Shown: positions 1 to 8,507 of the stretch, piece after piece
Numbering within the stretch: the stretch's first letter is position 1
How the letters are laid out: each line of letters opens with the position of its first letter
Source of the DNA: Curtobacterium sp. Leaf261
Lineage (GTDB): Bacteria > Actinomycetota > Actinomycetes > Actinomycetales > Microbacteriaceae
Direction of reading: 5' to 3'
DNA: 49,691 nt
Assembly (NCBI RefSeq): GCF_001422205.1
Contig: NZ_LMMJ01000004.1
Span: 1-49,691 of the forward strand
The notes under the pieces: model-generated
The model's input: only the letters and a program-made list of their open reading frames with translations
What the model was told of the DNA's origin: nothing
Databases searched by the model: none
Made by a program: the position numbers and the translations under genes

Positions 1-48
1 CTCCCAGAATCGCGCCTCCCGGGCACGCTGCTCCAGCCTCGATCCCAT
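1..48 (-). CDS. Possible N-terminus of a gene running off the left edge
   Basis: On the minus strand an ATG at 48-46 opens a frame reading MGSRLEQRAREARFWE and runs off the window. The short peptide is charged and protein-like, and a perfect inverted repeat lies just upstream of its start, as expected for an operator. Sixteen codons are too few to name a family. It could be chance. Confidence 0.3.
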   Translation of the reverse strand, partial: MGSRLEQRAREARFWE

Positions 49-49
49 C

Positions 50-79
50 TGCAACACTCCAAATCACGGTGGTGTTGCA
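50..79. promoter_or_regulatory. Inverted repeat TGCAACAC/GTGTTGCA
   Basis: Perfect 8-bp arms (50-57 and 72-79) are separated by 14 bp. The repeat sits directly before the leftward ATG at 48, so it could be the operator of that gene. No regulator that would bind it is identified. Confidence 0.4.
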
Positions 80-606
80 ACGACCAGCTGAACCCAAGAT
101 CGGCTATCGGACATCAAGGAGCGCTACTCGCGGGTGTCCACGAGCTTCTTCTTGACACGTCCTTGGGTCGAGGGCAAGGGTGACGGTCGTGGGGATTGAT
201 CAACGGGCGGACTCTGATGAGCCGCCGGGGGAACGACTTGAGCGCATCGTGGCCGATTCACCTGGGTCGGTCGTTTCTGTGCCGGAGCGGACGAAGACGA
301 TGCCTCGAATCCTCGCTGCGGTGGCTCTGCTTACGGGTATCGGCGCCGTTGTGGCCGGGGGCTCATTGCCGTGTGGAACTTCGTGCTGTCAGCCGCTGTG
401 CGAGCGGCCGTGAGTCAATGGCCCGGTTGGCAAGGATCTGTGGCGCGTCCACGGTGGCTGGGGCCGATGGAACGTCCGGTAGCCGATCGTTCCCTTGGTG
501 GCGTGCGTCACGCATCAGGGCTAAGTGTCGAAGGGGGTGCTATCAGCTGCTGTTGCTACTTCGGGACGTAATGTTCTTGTCATGTTTCTTGCGGGAGGGT
601 GAGTAC
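80..606. other. No convincing gene
   Basis: I see no gene I can defend here. A rightward frame (301-413, MPRILAAVALLTGIGAVVAGG then Cys-rich residues) resembles a signal peptide or single membrane segment and could be a small or decayed membrane protein, but it lacks a clear ribosome binding site. The end of the stretch carries the ribosome binding site of the lipoprotein gene (GGGAGG near 593-598). Confidence 0.3.
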
Positions 607-1284
607 ATGATTTCGAACCTCCCATTGAAGCTCGGTGCCCCGCTGGTACTCGGTCTGGTCCTGCTAACCGGCTGTGCAGGACAATCCTCTGATTCGGTCA
701 CTCCTGCTGTCGGCGCCACACCGGCTGGGCCGACTCCCGTCACCGTGTCGGCGACGCCCACTGCGTCAGCGCCGCCCGTGGCGAATGGCACCACCTCTCC
801 CGCGACCACGACCAGCAGCGCTGCCACCGCGCCGAAGGCGTCCTCGGCAACCGGTCCTACGGCGCGGTGCGCGACGAGTCAGCTGAAGGGGACGGTTGAT
901 CAGCACCTGTCGGGGCAGCAGACGATCGAGCCGATCCTGATCCTGACCAACACGTCTACCGGCCCTTGCACACTCCAGGGCTGGCCGGGTGTGTCGTTCG
1001 TGGGCCAGGGGAGCGGGAAGCAGCTCGGAGCGGCTGGGTACCAGGAGAAGAACGACGCTCACCCGACCGTGACGTTGCAGCCCGGACACGCGGCAAATGC
1101 TCAGCTCATCATCAAGTTCCCCTCGAGCATTCCTGCGTCGGAGTGCAATCCGACGGACGCTGACGGGTTCCGGGTGTACCCGCCCGGGGAGACGCACTCG
1201 CTGTTCATCGCGCACAAGACGCAAGCGTGCTCGTCGGCGCAGCACAAGATCATGACGGTGTTCGCGCTGCATCCCGGGGAGTAA
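607..1284 (+). CDS. Secreted lipoprotein with DUF4232 domain
   Basis: A 225-residue lipoprotein. Residues 1-23 form a lipoprotein signal peptide ending in a lipobox (L20-T21-G22-C23), so the mature protein should be anchored to the outer face of the membrane. A Pro/Thr/Ser/Ala-rich linker (about 25-85) precedes a folded domain with several cysteines that resembles DUF4232, an actinobacterial extracytoplasmic domain of unknown function. The ATG at 607 was chosen over upstream in-frame starts because it has a good GGGAGGGT Shine-Dalgarno and begins the signal peptide. It lies 21 bp upstream of a two-component system. I infer that the lipoprotein and the sensor kinase belong to one envelope-stress or signalling operon. 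Confidence 0.82.
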   Translation: MISNLPLKLGAPLVLGLVLLTGCAGQSSDSVTPAVGATPAGPTPVTVSATPTASAPPVANGTTSPATTTSSAATAPKASSATGPTARCATSQLKGTVDQHLSGQQTIEPILILTNTSTGPCTLQGWPGVSFVGQGSGKQLGAAGYQEKNDAHPTVTLQPGHAANAQLIIKFPSSIPASECNPTDADGFRVYPPGETHSLFIAHKTQACSSAQHKIMTVFALHPGE

Positions 1285-1305
1285 ACCGAAGAGGAAGGTG
1301 GAGGA

Positions 1306-1974
1306 GTGAAAACGCTGCTCCTCGAAGACGATGCCGATCTCAACACGGACATCAGTGTCGGCTTTCGGCGGGAGGGGATCAGCGTCGACAGCGTTGAGAC
1401 GATGGCAGCGGCTGCGGAAGCCATCACGATCACCCCCTACGACGTCCTGATCCTTGACCGCACCGTCCCCGATGGAGACAGCCTCGTGCTGCTCGAGACG
1501 CTTCGACAGGGAGGAAGTCAGACGCCGATTCTCCTCCTGACCGCTCGCGACACCGTCGGCGATCGCGTCGACGGCTTCGAGGCTGGTGCCGATGACTACC
1601 TTGTGAAACCGTTCGCGTTCCCCGAGCTCGTCGCACGGGTTCGTTCGTTGGCCCGCCGCGGTCCCACTGTCCGGCCTGTGATCCTCCAGGCGGGGGATCT
1701 CACCATCGATGTCCCCCGCCACCGGGTGACGAGAGACGGTGTCGAACTCGTCCTCCGCAGGAAGGAATTCGCTGTCCTCGAGGTCCTCGCTCGCGACCCC
1801 GGTCACGTCGTGTCCAGGTCTACCCTCATTGAGACCTGTTGGGATGAGTTCCTCGACCCGATGTCGAACGTCGTCGACGCCACGATCACACATCTTCGAC
1901 AGCACCTCGGCGAGCCCGATCCGATCAGCACGGTTCGGGGTGTCGGGTACCGGCTGGATGCCGAACCGTCGTGA
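1306..1974 (+). CDS. OmpR-family response regulator
   Basis: A 222-residue DNA-binding response regulator. The receiver domain has the acidic pair D8/D9, phospho-acceptor D51 (in LILDRTVPDG) and the conserved lysine K101 (ADDYLVKPF). The C-terminal half is a winged-helix Trans_reg_C domain (RRKEFAVLEVLARDPG ... VRGVGYRLD). The GTG start at 1306 follows a GGTGGAGGA Shine-Dalgarno. The stop codon overlaps the GTG of the histidine kinase by 4 bp, so the two are translationally coupled. It presumably responds to phosphorylation by the adjacent kinase; targets cannot be told from the sequence. Confidence 0.93.
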   Translation: MKTLLLEDDADLNTDISVGFRREGISVDSVETMAAAAEAITITPYDVLILDRTVPDGDSLVLLETLRQGGSQTPILLLTARDTVGDRVDGFEAGADDYLVKPFAFPELVARVRSLARRGPTVRPVILQAGDLTIDVPRHRVTRDGVELVLRRKEFAVLEVLARDPGHVVSRSTLIETCWDEFLDPMSNVVDATITHLRQHLGEPDPISTVRGVGYRLDAEPS

Positions 1975-3221
1975 CCAGGGCCCCGATGATCCCGCCGGCG
2001 GTGGTGCGTCTCCGTCGTGCCAGGTGGATCACGACCGTGTTCTTCACGTTGGCGACGGCCGTCTGCTTGGTGGTGCTAGCTGGTGTCGCGATCGATGCTG
2101 ATGCCCGAAGCCGGCTGCGTGAATCCGATGCCCATCTCGCGGCGGCGGCGGTCCGCTACTCGAAGATCGTGTACTACGGGGCAGGGTCCTTCGACCTCGG
2201 GACGTTCGGCCCAACCACCCTCGATGCGCCGAACCAGCCCGTCGGGTTCGTGGACGGTGACGGCGTCGAGGTGGCGTTCCCGGACCAAAAGGCAATGCCC
2301 AACGTTGCAGTCGTCACCCGGCTCACATCCGCGGCACACCGGTACCGAGGATCGGTGTTCACCACCGCGTCAGGGCCCTCCGGCGTTCCGTACCGGTGGG
2401 TTGCGACGCCGATGTCGTCGACTCCGGATGGTCCAGCCGTGATCGTCGGAGCGTCGTTGTCCGACACGAAGGCCCACGACGACTTCGTGCGGCTCCTGAT
2501 CGCGGCGGTTATCGGTTTGACGTTCTTCGCAGCGCTCGGTGGGCACCTCCTCTCTGGCCGGGGGATGAAGCCAGCGCTTCGAGCGCTCACGCAACAGGAG
2601 CAGTTCCTCCGGGAAGCCGCGCACGAACTCCGCACCCCGGTCGCCGCACTCACCCTCACCATCCAGCAGGCTCGCGCTGAACCCGGCACCGCGTCGGCAA
2701 CGTTACAGCGTGCCGAGTCACGCCTCACGAGCATGGCGACCCTCATCGACGGGCTCCTGATGCGCGCTCGCGCCGACGCCGGCCACGACCCCGTGCCACT
2801 GACCCGTATCCGTCTCGATCAGCTCGTCGACGTCGTACTCGACGACTACCCCGACCATCACATCCCCCTCGAGACAACCCCGACCGTCGTCCTCGGCAAC
2901 GGTGAACTTCTCACCCAAGCGCTCCGGAACCTCGTCGACAACGCCCTGAAGTACAGCGGCGACACCCCGTCGGTCCAGGTCCGCGATGCAACGCTTACCG
3001 TCACGGATCACGGACCGGGGATACCCACCGCGCAGCGACGCCTCGTCCGGCAAGCCGGGTACGGCTCCAGCGAGGGCACCGGGACCGGGCTTGCGATCGT
3101 GGAGTGGATCGCAACAGTCCATCACACCCACCTCCAGCTCGACACCCCACCAGAAGGCGGCCTCCGCGCCACCCTTCGCTTCCATCCGCCGCAGGACGAA
3201 AACACCCGCACCGCCTCCTAG
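1971..3221 (+). CDS. Sensor histidine kinase
   Basis: A 416-residue membrane histidine kinase. Transmembrane segments at about 19-41 and 173-195 flank an extracytoplasmic sensor of about 130 residues. The HisKA H-box is FLREAAHELRTP with H218 as phospho-acceptor. The HATPase domain has the N-box LVDNALKYSG (N324), G1 TDHGPG and G2 GTGTGLAIVEW. The domain set is complete and of normal length. It is coupled by a 4-bp overlap to the response regulator. The sensed signal is unknown; the lipoprotein at 607-1284 is a plausible partner. Confidence 0.92.
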   Translation: MTRAPMIPPAVVRLRRARWITTVFFTLATAVCLVVLAGVAIDADARSRLRESDAHLAAAAVRYSKIVYYGAGSFDLGTFGPTTLDAPNQPVGFVDGDGVEVAFPDQKAMPNVAVVTRLTSAAHRYRGSVFTTASGPSGVPYRWVATPMSSTPDGPAVIVGASLSDTKAHDDFVRLLIAAVIGLTFFAALGGHLLSGRGMKPALRALTQQEQFLREAAHELRTPVAALTLTIQQARAEPGTASATLQRAESRLTSMATLIDGLLMRARADAGHDPVPLTRIRLDQLVDVVLDDYPDHHIPLETTPTVVLGNGELLTQALRNLVDNALKYSGDTPSVQVRDATLTVTDHGPGIPTAQRRLVRQAGYGSSEGTGTGLAIVEWIATVHHTHLQLDTPPEGGLRATLRFHPPQDENTRTAS

Positions 3222-3262
3222 CGGTGATCCGTCCCGTTCGACGTCCACGAAAGGACACCACC

Positions 3263-3310
3263 ATGCAGCAGCGCACACTCGGCCAGCACGGCGTCGCGCG
3301 TGCTGCGTGA
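3263..3310 (+). pseudogene. Start of an aldo/keto reductase gene, truncated after about 10 codons
   Basis: A ribosome binding site (GAAAGGA) and ATG open the peptide MQQRTLGQHGVARAA and then a stop. MQxRTLGxxG is the usual N-terminus of aldo/keto reductases, where a LEVSALGLG-like stretch should follow; here the homology stops after residue 10. The rest of the gene is missing. The break near 3290-3310 coincides with the broken 3' end of the leftward gene next to it, which marks an old recombination junction between chromosome-like DNA (left) and accessory DNA (right). Confidence 0.5.
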
Positions 3311-3324
3311 GCTCGGTGCCGAGC

Positions 3325-4170
3325 TCACCGGCCATCGCCGTCGTGATCGCAAGACCGAGCTTCGTCACGATGCCACGGACGGCGCTCGGACGGGCCTGCC
3401 CGTCGATTTCTGCGCAACTCGGCGGCGGCGGCGAGCTCAGCGCGCGCATGGTCGTCCTCAACGTTCTCGAGCCGGCCGGCGATCTCGTCGACGAGCTCGC
3501 GTGCCTGGTCCTGCCAGCTGATGTTGATCGTCTGCTGCACGTGCTGACTGTTCTGCGCCACGTTCGCCGGCGCGTGAAAGTAGTTGGTGAAGGTCGCCGC
3601 AGCGGGCGCCTCGTCGTTCGTTGGTTCGTCCACGGACTTCCCCCCTTCGACCGTCCATAGGCCCTTCGCCGTTGTTTCGGGACGGATCGGGTCCGCCCGC
3701 CCCCACGCCCCAGGTCCCTTGATGTAGCGGGACTCCGAGAGCCACTTTCCTGTCTGCTCGAGGTCCTCCTGCGTGTACGGCATCCCGAGGTAGTTCGCGC
3801 CCGTCGGCGTAAAGTCATCCACTGTCGGCGAGCTGCCGGCGTCGTCCTGGTCGACGACCCACACGATGTACTCGTCGCGCATTCTCCGTCGGCGGGCGCG
3901 CACGTCGTTCCGCGCAGCCTTGAACGCAGACCACGCATCTCGCCCACGCGCTGTCGGCCGAGCGCTCCAACCGCCGTTGAACCGCCAGTCGACGTTTAAC
4001 AGCTCGGCGCTCTCAAGCTCGCGGACACGCTCACGCACGTAGTCGGCCTCCGCGCGGTTCGGCTGCGTGCCAAGCAGATCCTGCGAGTTCGTCTCCTGCG
4101 CGGCGGCCGCGACGATTATCCGACCGAGGACATCGAGTCGGCGGAGATCTTCGGAAGAGTACTGGGCCAC
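3325..4170 (-). pseudogene. Hypothetical protein gene with a C-terminal frameshift
   Basis: Leftward 281-codon frame of an unrecognised family. Residues 1-180 are hydrophilic and mostly helical. Residues about 193-215 carry a YFHAPANVAQNSQHVQQT stretch, typical of linkers in actinobacterial prophage or abortive-infection-like proteins, followed by a helix. After ELR (residue 253, near 3411) the frame turns into low-complexity Arg-rich sequence. Removing one base there restores EIDGQARPSAVRGIVTKLG and AITTAMAGELGTEL, which looks like the true C-terminus. So either a 1-nt insertion truncates the protein or there is a sequencing error. The restored frame also runs into the junction near 3290-3310 without its own stop. 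Confidence 0.55.
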
Positions 4171-4408
4171 GTCAGGACACTACCCAGCAGCCACGACGCC
4201 ATCGGCCGACACCGCCGTTCAGCTGCAGTCGAGCAATGTCTTCACCATGACATGGCGGGCACCGACCTATGCAGAGGCGTGCTCGTGGGTACCAGAGGGC
4301 CTAGTCCCTCCCGAGCCGGCGTACCAGCCGGGGGAGCATGGCAGCCAACAGCAGCAGGCGTAACGTTTGAGCCGTCCCGTTGCCAACCACCGAGTCGGCG
4401 CGGAACCA
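4171..4408. other. Intergenic stretch, one weak small frame
   Basis: Between the leftward hypothetical gene and the hairpin at 4409 I see only a 38-codon frame (4247-4363, starting MTWRAPTYAEAC) with no good ribosome binding site. I do not call it a gene. The stretch probably holds the promoter of the leftward gene. Confidence 0.3.
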
Positions 4409-4436
4409 GGCCCCCGCCGGAGTACCGGCGGGGGCC
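4409..4436. terminator. Strong GC hairpin
   Basis: Perfect 12-bp stem, GGCCCCCGCCGG (4409-4420) and CCGGCGGGGGCC (4425-4436), with an AGTA loop. There is no T-tract, as is usual in high-GC actinobacteria. It lies just upstream of the damaged gene at 4472 and could end readthrough from the left. Confidence 0.6.
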
Positions 4437-4471
4437 GCCTCCTCACCCGAGCTGCAGCGATCGGAGCCCGC

Positions 4472-5225
4472 ATGAGCGCCCCACGTCCAGACTGAGCGCC
4501 CCACGTCCAGACGAAGGGCTCCTCGAGCGCCTTTCCGGCCGCATCGTCGCCGAACACCTCGACGCGCAGGTAGAACGTTTCGACGATGGCACCGCGCCGC
4601 GACAGCCCGACGGACTGATCCAGCTCGCCGACGGCACCACCGCACCGCCTGAAGTCGTGAGCGACCAAGACGTCGCCTACAACAAGCTCAGCGACGCACT
4701 CGAACGCCAGGGCGAGACGATCACCCTCGGCGCCGAGGGCCCAAGCTGGTACATCTCGCTCCGCCACACCGCCAGCCTCAAGCGCGTCCACCGGCGCGCA
4801 CCAGCGCTGCTCCGCACACTCCCACCCGACCTGTTCCTCGAGGGCGTGGTCCCCGCGGACACCTGGGCTGCCGGCCGGGAGCATGCGGACACCCTCGACA
4901 CCATCGCCCACCTCGGCGTGAGCTTCATGGGGGCAATCGCCGGCGAATACGGCACCGTCGTCATCCGCACCAAGGGCTGGGCCTCCTGGGACGACGCGGT
5001 CGACGTCCTGCCTTGGATTTCCCGCGTGCTCGAGCGCGAAGACGACGTCGCGTCCAAACTTCGCGAGCACGGCGGCCCAGCGCCACGCGTTCATCTGGGC
5101 CACGATCGGCAGCGCCTACACGGTCACCAAGGCGCACGCGGCGGAGGACGCCGTGCCGCTCGATCGACCAATAGGCCCGGAGATCGACGACGAGCTGATT
5201 CAGTACCCGTGCTCTTCCGGGCAAG
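4472..5225 (+). pseudogene. Hypothetical gene broken at its start, middle and end
   Basis: The intended product begins MSAPRPDEGLLERLSGRI, with ATG 4472 behind a GGAG Shine-Dalgarno. A 20-bp tandem duplication (4473-4512) puts a TGA after seven codons and shifts the frame. The body (for example TLDTIAHLGVSFMGAIAGEY and WASWDDAVDVLPWISRVL) reads well to about 5083. There a second frameshift is needed to continue as QRHAFIWATIGSAYTVTKAH. Homology-like sequence ends near 5170-5225, where it fuses to a nuclease fragment. The family is unrecognised; HAFIWATIGSAY is a motif of hypothetical actinobacterial proteins. This gene is dead. Confidence 0.6.
4473..4512 (+). repeat. 20-bp perfect tandem duplication
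   Basis: The unit TGAGCGCCCCACGTCCAGAC occurs at 4473-4492 and again at 4493-4512. One copy removed restores the reading frame from the ATG at 4472. It looks like a recent slippage or phase-variation-like event. Confidence 0.95.
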
Positions 5226-5235
5226 ACCGAGCGCG

Positions 5236-6156
5236 AAGGTCCTCACTTCGGTGTCTTGCCGTAAACAGGAAGAGCTCGCCCCACGAGAACACGTCGAGAA
5301 GGCCCTGGCTTTCCTCACCCGGACACCGGAGGAGCACCGTGCCGCGGCGGCGAAAGCAGGAGTCCTCGTCGAGACAGCCGGCCAGTACGACTACAACCCG
5401 CTGCGCGACCGCCCCTTCGTCGACTTCGGGCCCGGCACCGGGATCGTCGCACCGGAACCACGACTTGTGTGGCGTGCGATCTCCATCCAGAACCTGTACT
5501 ACGTCGGCCCGGACTACTTCGGCTCGAAGGCGTTCCACGAGCAACTTGGGAAGCGGCTGGAGTCGTACGTTGGCCGGCAGCTGAGACTCATCGACGGGGC
5601 CGACGTCACGGGTGAGGTGCCGCTTGACTCAGAAAACAAGATGTCGATCGATTGGTTCCTCGTCTTGCCGGACCTGATCGTGCTTGTGGAGTGCAAGTCG
5701 GCGCGGCTCAATGCGAAGGCACTTGCCGGAGACGCTCATGAGATCGCTCGAGCCACAACGATGTACCTGGCCAAGGCGCGCGATCAGATTGATGCGACCG
5801 CACGAAAGGTCGGGGAGCGCGATAAGCGAGTGTCGTTCCTGCCTGACGATGACCGCCCTGTCGTCGGGCTGATTGTCACTGCGGAACCGATTCACCTGGC
5901 GAATTCCGGCCAAGTGGAGTACGGCAGACAAGGAGAGACGCTATTCATCGTGCTATCGCTTGCCGACCTGGAAGGACTCGTCGGGGTGCCGGCTGCAGAG
6001 CTGAGTTCGCGCCTAGCTGGCGTGTTCCAGGACGAGGAACGTCGCACGTGGGGGTTCCCCCAGTCGTTCGGCAAAGGGCTAGAAGCATGGCGGAACCCGA
6101 TCATCGTCGAGGCGAAGAACCGATTCGCGTTCCTTCGTGACCAACGGGACGGATAG
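5236..6156 (+). pseudogene. N-terminally truncated PD-(D/E)XK nuclease-like gene
   Basis: An open frame to 6156 whose recognisable part begins near 5270 (EELAPREHVEKALAFL). The core SIDWFLVLPDLIVLVECKSA (around 5641-5700) matches the D...ExK signature of PD-(D/E)XK nucleases: a strand with Asp, a short hairpin, then a strand ending ECK. The rest is mixed alpha/beta and ends FLRDQRDG at the stop. No ribosome binding site or sensible start precedes it, and upstream it runs in frame into the unrelated broken gene. I read it as a 3' fragment of a larger nuclease gene brought here by recombination. Whether a shorter internally started protein is made (ATG 5641) is unknown. Confidence 0.5.
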
Positions 6157-6335
6157 AACCGTGTCGGCGTTGGCGGGCACGCGTGCAGCACAGCTGGCGA
6201 GGTTCTTCACCGCCAACGTCCCCCCAGCCGCGGTTGCGAATCCTTCTAGTCGTGGCGTGGGTGCTGCTCAGCCTCGCGATCCTGGTACCGGGAGTGGTGC
6301 TGCAGTGGGGGAGCCTGCCGTACACGCGCGGGACT

Positions 6336-6600
6336 GGTTCGCCCCGGCGAACTCCGGCGCGGCCGCAGCATGCGTGTGCCGGGCTGCTGTGAATTACCGC
6401 GTGGGGCTTTTAGCGACGTCATAGCCGGCCCCGGTTGCTCACGTCGGAGGGTCGCGCCTACCGTGGTGGTCTGCGGCCGGACCATTCCCCCCTAGTAGTT
6501 CCGGGCACCCACAGTTCGAGTAGCCCCCCAATTCTCTCGAGCTGCAGCCGGCCCCGACCCTACATCCCCCCGCAGGGTCGAAACCTGATCTTCCATGAGG
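6336..6600 (+). repeat. Degenerate copy of the 10.70-10.94 kb region
   Basis: The stretch aligns base for base, with many differences, to 10695-10945. It includes the last codons of the 91-residue gene (here ACVCRAAVNYRVGLLATS, stop at 6424; there AWVWRAAVKHRTEIPATS), the downstream TACCGTGG, AGTTCCGGGC, AGCCCCCCAA and CTCGAGCTGCAG blocks, and a hairpin (CGACCCT...AGGGTCG replacing the longer stem). The 5' part of the gene copy is missing. It is an ancient duplication whose second copy has decayed. Confidence 0.7.
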
Positions 6601-6719
6601 TTGACATGCGTGCGCAACCTCCGCGCGACGATCAGTACCAATCGATCGGGGCCCGCTTGACGGCTCCTTAGATCACGTCAGCGAAGTGGCGCATATTATT
6701 TGCCGCTCGCTGGGCGCTC

Positions 6720-6748
6720 CGTTGACATAAGAGCGCCCTATCGGCGCC
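6720..6748 (-). other. dif-like Xer site, 7-nt spacer
   Basis: Read on the minus strand, the XerC-type arm is GGCGCCGATAG and the XerD-type arm TTATGTCAACG, with GGCGCTC between (29 bp in all). The arms fit the actinobacterial dif pattern (CCGATAA ... TTATGTCA), but the spacer is one base longer than usual. The site supplies the TAG stop of the leftward membrane protein gene. Less certain than the four 28-bp sites in the right half. Confidence 0.5.
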
Positions 6749-7028
6749 GTTTTCGTAGTGCGAGGACGATGGCGACGACGCCGGCTGTGGTGGTGATGGT
6801 GCCGGTCCACAGCCAGATGGTGCCGATGAGCAGGGCACGGTTGGTGCTGCTGATCGCGGACGAGGTGGCTGGGTGAAATGCGTCTGCTTGGGTCGCGGCG
6901 GCGTGTTGAAGGAGGAGGCCGACCGCGGCGGCAACGGCGCCGATGGTGAGGATCAGCATGCCGATGATCAGCCATCCCGGATGGGGGCTGTTGCTTGGGA
7001 AGCGTGGACCGGGTGCGGGCTGGAGCAT
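6738..7028 (-). CDS. Small membrane protein, two TM segments
   Basis: A 96-residue protein starting MLQPAPGPRFPSNSPHPGW. Two hydrophobic helices (about 20-40 and 62-86) flank a short polar loop, and the protein ends in LRKRRR. The start at 7028 was preferred to an upstream in-frame ATG because the latter would overlap the divergent gene at 7063. Its stop codon lies inside the dif-like site at 6720-6748, so the C-terminus may be an accident of recombination. No family recognised. Confidence 0.55.
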   Translation of the reverse strand: MLQPAPGPRFPSNSPHPGWLIIGMLILTIGAVAAAVGLLLQHAAATQADAFHPATSSAISSTNRALLIGTIWLWTGTITTTAGVVAIVLALRKRRR

Positions 7029-7062
7029 GTGGCTATCGTCGCTCGCGTTCGTGGTTGGCACA

Positions 7063-7968
7063 ATGGTGGGTGTGGACGTGCGGGCGCTGCGGTGGGAGAG
7101 CATGTTCGCGGCGCTGCTGTCGTTCCGCGACGAGTACGGTCACGCTGACATCCCGCGGTCGTTCTGCACCGGCGCGGGAGCGTCGTTGGGAGCGTGGGTT
7201 CATCGGCAGCGGTCGTTGGCGGCATCGGGCAGATTGCCCACGGATCGGCGAGAGCGACTCGAGGCAGTCGGGATGCGCTGGTCGTTGACGGAACGCACCA
7301 CCGGTGTCGCGGCGTTCGCGGCATTCCAGGACACTGAGGGGCATGGTCTTGTTCCGCACGCGTTCACGACCGCGGACGGGTTCCCATTAGGGACGTGGGT
7401 GCAGTCCCGACGTCGGCAATGGGCGAACGATCCGGTGGACACGGTTCGGTTGTGGCCGGAGTTGGTGGATCTTGGGTTCGTGTGGCAGGTGCGGAACCGC
7501 GACGCCGCTTGGGACGCCGGTATTGCAGCGTTGACGCAGTACGGCCGTGATCATGGGGAGCTGTCGGTGCCGCACTGGTTCACAACCGCAGATGGATTGC
7601 AGTTGGGGCGGTGGGTGGACTCCCGCCGCGTCGAATACCGAGCGGGCGTGCTGCCGACGGCCCGGGTAGAGCAACTCGAACGACTCGGGATGGTGTGGCG
7701 GCTCCGCCTCTTGGCAGATGATCCCGCGAGGCGGCGCCGCGAGGATGTGTACTTCACGCAGATGCTGTGCCGTGTCCAGGCCTGGTCGACGGAGCACGCG
7801 GGACAGGTGCCCGCCGCACGCATTGTCGATAGTGACGGGATTGCGATCGGGCGGTGGCTGCTGCGCCAGCGGCGACTTCACCGGCAACGTCGGCTCGCTT
7901 CTGACCGGTTGGCACAGCTCGACGCGTGGAACAGCGCTTGGAGCAGCCTGCGGGGGGAGCACATTTGA
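7063..7968 (+). CDS. Protein of tandem helicase-associated (HA) domains
   Basis: A 301-residue protein built from four repeats of about 65-70 residues with the pattern of the helicase-associated domain: W/F-x-FRxxYGHxxIP, then G..LG.WV..RR and R...LE.LG..W (for example GASLGAWVHRQRSL, GFPLGTWVQSRRRQW, GLQLGRWVDSRRVEY, GIAIGRWLLRQRRL). HA repeats usually follow a superfamily-2 helicase and are thought to bind nucleic acid; here they stand alone with no helicase part. The start is ATG 7063 (GTG 7072 is an alternative), divergent from the small membrane protein. A strong hairpin follows. Possible role: a stand-alone DNA/RNA-binding protein of the plasmid. Confidence 0.75.
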   Translation: MVGVDVRALRWESMFAALLSFRDEYGHADIPRSFCTGAGASLGAWVHRQRSLAASGRLPTDRRERLEAVGMRWSLTERTTGVAAFAAFQDTEGHGLVPHAFTTADGFPLGTWVQSRRRQWANDPVDTVRLWPELVDLGFVWQVRNRDAAWDAGIAALTQYGRDHGELSVPHWFTTADGLQLGRWVDSRRVEYRAGVLPTARVEQLERLGMVWRLRLLADDPARRRREDVYFTQMLCRVQAWSTEHAGQVPAARIVDSDGIAIGRWLLRQRRLHRQRRLASDRLAQLDAWNSAWSSLRGEHI

Positions 7969-7997
7969 GAGACCTGCGATGTGTCGGCGTCAACGAG

Positions 7998-8031
7998 AAC
8001 AGCTGGCCGCCCCGAGGGGTGGCCAGCTGTT
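7998..8031. terminator. Bidirectional terminator hairpin
   Basis: Perfect 11-bp stem AACAGCTGGCC (7998-8008) / GGCCAGCTGTT (8021-8031) between two convergent genes (HA-domain protein and lsr2). Confidence 0.75.
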
Positions 8032-8052
8032 TCGCATGGGGGAGTGGCGTCG

Positions 8053-8397
8053 TCAGTGCGTGGCGTCGTATGCGTCGCGGACGGCTCGGCTGATACGGCC
8101 GCGCGAGGAGACCTCGTGGCCGTTCGCGTTCGCCCACTCGCGGATCTTCGCGAGCTCTTCCGAGTTCCCACGCTTCGGTGCGCCGCTTGAGCTGGTACGC
8201 CCGGCGCGGCCGTTGACCTTTCGCGCGGCAGCGACGTAGTCAGAGAACGCTTCGCGGAGCGCGTCTGCGTTGTCGTCGGTGAGGTCGATTTCGTAGTGGC
8301 CGCCGTCGAAGCCGAACGTGATGGTGCGGCCCTTGCCGTCTTCGATGGTATCGCCGGTGAGGTCGTCGATGAGGTGCGTGGTGACTTTCTGCGCCAT
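8053..8397 (-). CDS. lsr2: Lsr2 nucleoid-associated protein (copy 1)
   Basis: A 114-residue Lsr2, an H-NS-like xenogeneic silencer of actinobacteria that binds AT-rich DNA and bridges it. The N-terminal dimerisation domain (MAQKVTTHLIDDLTG ... YEIDLTDDNADALREAFSDYV) is followed by a basic linker and the C-terminal DNA-binding domain ending REWANANGHEVSSRGRISRA, which contains the RGR AT-hook-like motif that inserts into the minor groove. Start at 8397 with an AGGCGACC Shine-Dalgarno. It faces away from the DUF1016 gene at 8508. The pair is repeated, with decay, at 33.4-34.3 kb. A likely job is to silence the plasmid's own foreign genes. Confidence 0.95.
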   Translation of the reverse strand: MAQKVTTHLIDDLTGDTIEDGKGRTITFGFDGGHYEIDLTDDNADALREAFSDYVAAARKVNGRAGRTSSSGAPKRGNSEELAKIREWANANGHEVSSRGRISRAVRDAYDATH

Positions 8398-8507
8398 GGT
8401 GGAGGTCGCCTTTCGCTCGGGGATCACATCAACCCTGGCATAGCTCGCTGCTTTGATCGCTTGGTCGGTTCTCCTTACTGCGGCCGGTTCAGGCAGACTG
8501 ATCGGTG

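Noticed and set aside
6183..6392. Small membrane-protein-like frame (RLRILLVVAWVLLSLAILVP)
   Set aside because: The hydrophobic stretch is suggestive, but the frame fuses into the degraded repeat and has no ribosome binding site; at best a broken gene.
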